Assembly: GCF_017161445.1 (NCBI RefSeq) | Contig: NZ_CP071060.1 | Location: forward strand, 1 to 64,000 | Direction of reading: 5' to 3' | Length of the DNA: 64,000 nt | Source of the DNA: Niveibacterium microcysteis | GTDB taxonomy: Bacteria > Pseudomonadota > Gammaproteobacteria > Burkholderiales > Rhodocyclaceae | Shown here: positions 61,411 through 64,000 of the stretch, piece by piece | Layout: each line of letters begins with the position of its first letter | Position numbering within the stretch: the first letter of the stretch is position 1 | The notes under the pieces: generated by a model | The model's input: the letters and a program-made list of their open reading frames with translations, nothing else | Told to the model about the DNA's origin: nothing | Database searches by the model: none | Program-made: the position numbers and the translations under genes

Positions 61411-63762
61411 TCAGCGGTTCTCCAGCCGGTTGTAGTCGAGCAGGCCGCCGTCGATCGGCCCCTCACGCCGCATCGCGTCGTGCAGCGTATCGCTGAAGGC
61501 CCAGAAGTCCGGCCGCGTGCGGCGCACCGCGAAGCGGTCGGCCAAACGGCGGTAGTCCGCTTCCGAGGCGAGCCCACGTACCGCCTCGGTTAGCGCCGGT
61601 AGATCGGCAGCCTTGAGCTGGTAGAGCGCGTTCGGGTAGGCGCCGACGAAACCGGGCACCACGGTGAGGCGGTTTTCGTCGGGTGCCAGCGCCTTGGATT
61701 CGCGCAGCAGGTGGGTCACGTTGAAGTGGCCGGTGTCGCGCAGCAGCGAGAAGTAGTGCGGGCGGCCCGCGGCGTCGCTCACTTCGAGGTAGGCGACCTC
61801 GGGCATCCAGTCGAGGCTGGCGCCCTGCACCGCGGCCAGCGCTTGCAGGGGGCGGCGCAGCGCGACGTCGGGGTAGGTGTCGAGCGCGAGCCGGGTGTCG
61901 AGCGCAGGGCCGAGGCGCTTCTTCAGCAGCGTGAACAGCTCGGTCTTCGGGTCGTCGCTGCGGAAAGGCACGGCGGTTTCGACGCCGGCATCCATGCCCA
62001 GCACCCGCTTGAGGGCGTCGCCGTCGTGGCGATACCAGTACGACAAGGTGTCCTTGCGGGCGGCCTGCGGCAGCATCATTGCGAAGTTGGTTTCGCCTTC
62101 CATGCGCAGGAAGTCCATGTACAGCCGGCTGTGCAGCTGGTGGCCGATGTTCCCGTAGATGTCGAAGCCGGCCGAGAGCAGGTAGAAGACCCGCTCGAAC
62201 AGGTTGTAGCCCATCACCCAGGCGGTTTTCGGCGGCTCGCCGACGAGGCCTTTGACCACGGTGGCGCTGTCGAAGTGGCGGAAGATCGTCAGCGCGGCGT
62301 TGGTGTTGTGGCCGTCGCCGTCCCAGATCGTCGTGAGTGCCGGGCCGCCACGCTTTTGCGCCACTTCGCGCAGCGCCGCGGTGCGCGCACGCACGAATTC
62401 CTCTTCCTGCTCGGCGTAGGCGCGCCACGGTTTCAGCAGGCCTGCGTCGCTGCCCCAGGCGGCCGGCAGTTTCAGTTTGGCCGCCTCGCGTTGCACCCGC
62501 TCGCTGGCATCGCTGACCGCGCCCTCATCCGGGTCGGTGAAGAAGACCCAGAAACGGTCTTCGATCACGTCCAGCGCGAGTTGCCCGCGGCACACCGGGC
62601 CCTTGATGAAGTTCATGACGAAGAACTGCGCTTCGTCGAGCAGGAAGCGATGGCGCGAATTGACCGGAAGCTCGTGGAAAGTGGCGAGCGGATTCGCGGC
62701 CGTCTGCGCGGTGTAGCCGGGCAGCGTATCGACGGTGTAGTCCGGCTTTAGGAACCAGCCGCGATACTTCGCCATGCGTTCGGCGTCGAGCCGGTAGGGC
62801 ATGTGGGTCTTCGCGACGATCGGCTCCTGATCGCGCTGCAGGCGGTAGAAGACGCGTATCACGCCGGGGTCGTCGAAGGGCCGGCGGGTGGCGACGAGCT
62901 GGATCGGCTGGCCCGGCGGCGTGGCGCTGCGCACCAGCTTGTAGGCGTTGGCGTCCTTCGCGTTGCTGACGTACAGATGCCCGAGGAACAGGTGTTCGTA
63001 CAGGTAGCGGCTCATCAGCCGTTCCTTGTTCGAATCGCCGTTCAGAAAGCGTTCCCAGTTGTCGACCTCGCGTTGCTCTGCCGCAGGTACTGGCGCCGGG
63101 CCTTCGTCCGGTGCGCCCTGTTCGAGCCAGCGGGCGACCAGATCGAACTCGGCTTGCGTCAGGCCGGGCAGGCCGTAGGGCATGCCGGCGAGCGGCTTGT
63201 CCCGCGCGTAGTCCTCGAAGTTCTCGATGCGCGGGCAGCTCTGCTTGCGATCGAGCCCGAAGTCGAAGTCCTTAGGCAGCACATCCACCTGCGGCAAGGG
63301 GTGCGCCTGCTTCAGCGCCAGTGCGCGGTACAGCAGGCTCGCGGTGTGGTTGGCGGCGGGCGTGGCTTCACGCTCGTTGAGCACCGGCGCGAAGCCCTTT
63401 TCGCGCCACTCGGAGGCCCGCAAGGCATCGGCAAACAGGCGTGTCGTCGGCGCTTCGTTCAGGCGCGTGCCGTCGTACACCAACTCCGGGCTGATGCCCC
63501 GCGCGATGCCTTCCCAGCTGCCGAGCTTGAGTTGGCAGGGGGCGTCGTAGCAGGCGTGGCACACCACGCAGCGCTGGCCCAGCAGCGGCTGGATCTGGCG
63601 CCGGTAGCTGACTTGCCCTGCGCTCGGTGCCACCGCGTGGTCATAGCGTGTCGGATCGGCCGGCGCGTGTTCGCGCTCGAAGGCTTCGCGGGCAAGCATG
63701 CCGCAGCCGGCCAGCAGCAGCGTGGCGAGCAGGATCAGACGGGTCGGAGACAGGACAGGCAT
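61411..63762 (-). CDS. cti: Fatty acid cis/trans isomerase (periplasmic, heme-binding)
   Basis: 783 residues with a signal peptide and lipobox-like LLLAGC20. It matches Cti: heme site CVVCH at 65-69 with following CYDAPCQLKLGSWEG, plus RLFADALRASEWREKGFAPVLNE, KGPVCRGQLALDVIEDRFWVFFTDPDEG and LSYWYRHDGDALKRVLG. Cti converts cis unsaturated acyl chains of membrane lipids to trans, giving quick solvent and heat tolerance. Length agrees with the family. The open frame upstream to 63921 precedes the signal peptide and overlaps the divergent gene's promoter. Confidence 0.93.
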   Translation of the reverse strand: MPVLSPTRLILLATLLLAGCGMLAREAFEREHAPADPTRYDHAVAPSAGQVSYRRQIQPLLGQRCVVCHACYDAPCQLKLGSWEGIARGISPELVYDGTRLNEAPTTRLFADALRASEWREKGFAPVLNEREATPAANHTASLLYRALALKQAHPLPQVDVLPKDFDFGLDRKQSCPRIENFEDYARDKPLAGMPYGLPGLTQAEFDLVARWLEQGAPDEGPAPVPAAEQREVDNWERFLNGDSNKERLMSRYLYEHLFLGHLYVSNAKDANAYKLVRSATPPGQPIQLVATRRPFDDPGVIRVFYRLQRDQEPIVAKTHMPYRLDAERMAKYRGWFLKPDYTVDTLPGYTAQTAANPLATFHELPVNSRHRFLLDEAQFFVMNFIKGPVCRGQLALDVIEDRFWVFFTDPDEGAVSDASERVQREAAKLKLPAAWGSDAGLLKPWRAYAEQEEEFVRARTAALREVAQKRGGPALTTIWDGDGHNTNAALTIFRHFDSATVVKGLVGEPPKTAWVMGYNLFERVFYLLSAGFDIYGNIGHQLHSRLYMDFLRMEGETNFAMMLPQAARKDTLSYWYRHDGDALKRVLGMDAGVETAVPFRSDDPKTELFTLLKKRLGPALDTRLALDTYPDVALRRPLQALAAVQGASLDWMPEVAYLEVSDAAGRPHYFSLLRDTGHFNVTHLLRESKALAPDENRLTVVPGFVGAYPNALYQLKAADLPALTEAVRGLASEADYRRLADRFAVRRTRPDFWAFSDTLHDAMRREGPIDGGLLDYNRLENR

Positions 63763-63870
63763 CGGTTTGCGGGGCCGGGGAACAGGAGCGCGCGATGGTA
63801 ACCCGCCGACCCGGCGCCGCCGCTGGGGTAAACTGCCCGGCTTGCACGAAAGCGTGCGCGGAGGCCACCC

Positions 63871-64000
63871 ATGAGCGGACTCGATACCGATACCCCGATC
63901 CCGACCGATATTCGCCTGCATCAGCGCTCGCGCCTGCTTGAGATCGCGTTCTCAGATGGCGAGCGCTTCGAGCTGCCCTGCGAATACCTGCGCGTCTATT
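63871..64000 (+). CDS. DUF971 (GBBH-like N-terminal domain) protein, cut by the window end
   Basis: Only the first 43 residues are present: MSGLDTDTPIPTDIRLHQRS and RLLEIAFSDGERFELPCEYL, which fit the DUF971/gamma-butyrobetaine-hydroxylase-like N-terminal domain. In many betaproteobacteria this gene precedes ubiE; that cannot be checked here. GGAGG lies 6 bp before ATG 63871. The gene is divergent from cti, with about 108 bp between the two starts. Confidence 0.8.
   Translation, partial: MSGLDTDTPIPTDIRLHQRSRLLEIAFSDGERFELPCEYLRVY

Overview
The window looks like about 64 kb of a GC-rich betaproteobacterial chromosome, cut so that base 1 is the GTG start of dnaA. The dnaA-dnaN-gyrB order, the PEP-CTERM sorting signal, the fused isobutyryl-CoA mutase, NnrU, the fatty-acid cis/trans isomerase and the DUF971-type gene at the end point to Rhodocyclales or a close relative. 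That placement is inference from gene content. I saw no rRNA, tRNA, CRISPR array, integrase or intact transposase.

Layout. 1-5.7 kb: replication genes dnaA, dnaN and gyrB; the dnaA-dnaN gap is built from two diverged tandem copies of a 296-bp unit with DnaA-box-like sites. 5.8-6.4 kb: a lone response regulator. 6.6-13.4 kb: an orphan type VI secretion (T6SS) cargo locus with a VgrG that has a C-terminal extension, an effector that seems to carry two peptidoglycan-hydrolase domains, a periplasmic candidate immunity gene overlapping it, and a decayed second vgrG that is split by another secreted, immunity-like gene. 13.5-23.4 kb: housekeeping and accessory genes (AsmA-like protein, AI-2E-type permease, nucleoside deoxyribosyltransferase-like protein, chemoreceptor, NnrU, PaiB-like protein, metH). 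23.4-24.2 kb: no gene recognised. 24.2-29.8 kb: lipoprotein, MipA-like protein, M28 peptidase, hemerythrin and a small heme-copper-oxidase-like membrane protein. 29.8-36 kb: two coupled flavin/PNPOx-fold proteins, TehA-like channel, PEP-CTERM esterase/phytase-like protein, small secreted protein and EamA permease. 36-42.6 kb: envelope and secreted proteins, including an S41 peptidase-lipoprotein pair and an esterase plus duplicated NTF2-like protein divergent from a TetR regulator across a palindromic operator. 42.7-47.2 kb: icmF and a divergent AraC regulator. 47.2-48.9 kb: an unrecognised two-gene module with noncoding flanks. 48.9-51.6 kb: GNAT protein, MocR-type regulator and an acidic protein. 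52-56.5 kb: a zinc-uptake operon (Zur-like regulator, MerC-like protein, DUF2946-like protein, porin-like protein, ZnuA, ZnuB) without a visible ATPase gene. 56.5-64 kb: small membrane protein, CHASE4-GGDEF diguanylate cyclase, MFS exporter, ferric-reductase-like protein, cis/trans isomerase and the start of a DUF971 gene.

How the parts connect. The clearest functional groups are the replication-initiation cluster, the T6SS effector-immunity locus and the zinc operon. Several pairs are translationally coupled by 4-bp ATGA overlaps (PNPOx pair, S41/lipoprotein, esterase/NTF2, zur/merC, znuA/znuB). Starts were chosen from ribosome-binding sites, signal peptides and family start positions, so they often lie downstream of the longest possible start.
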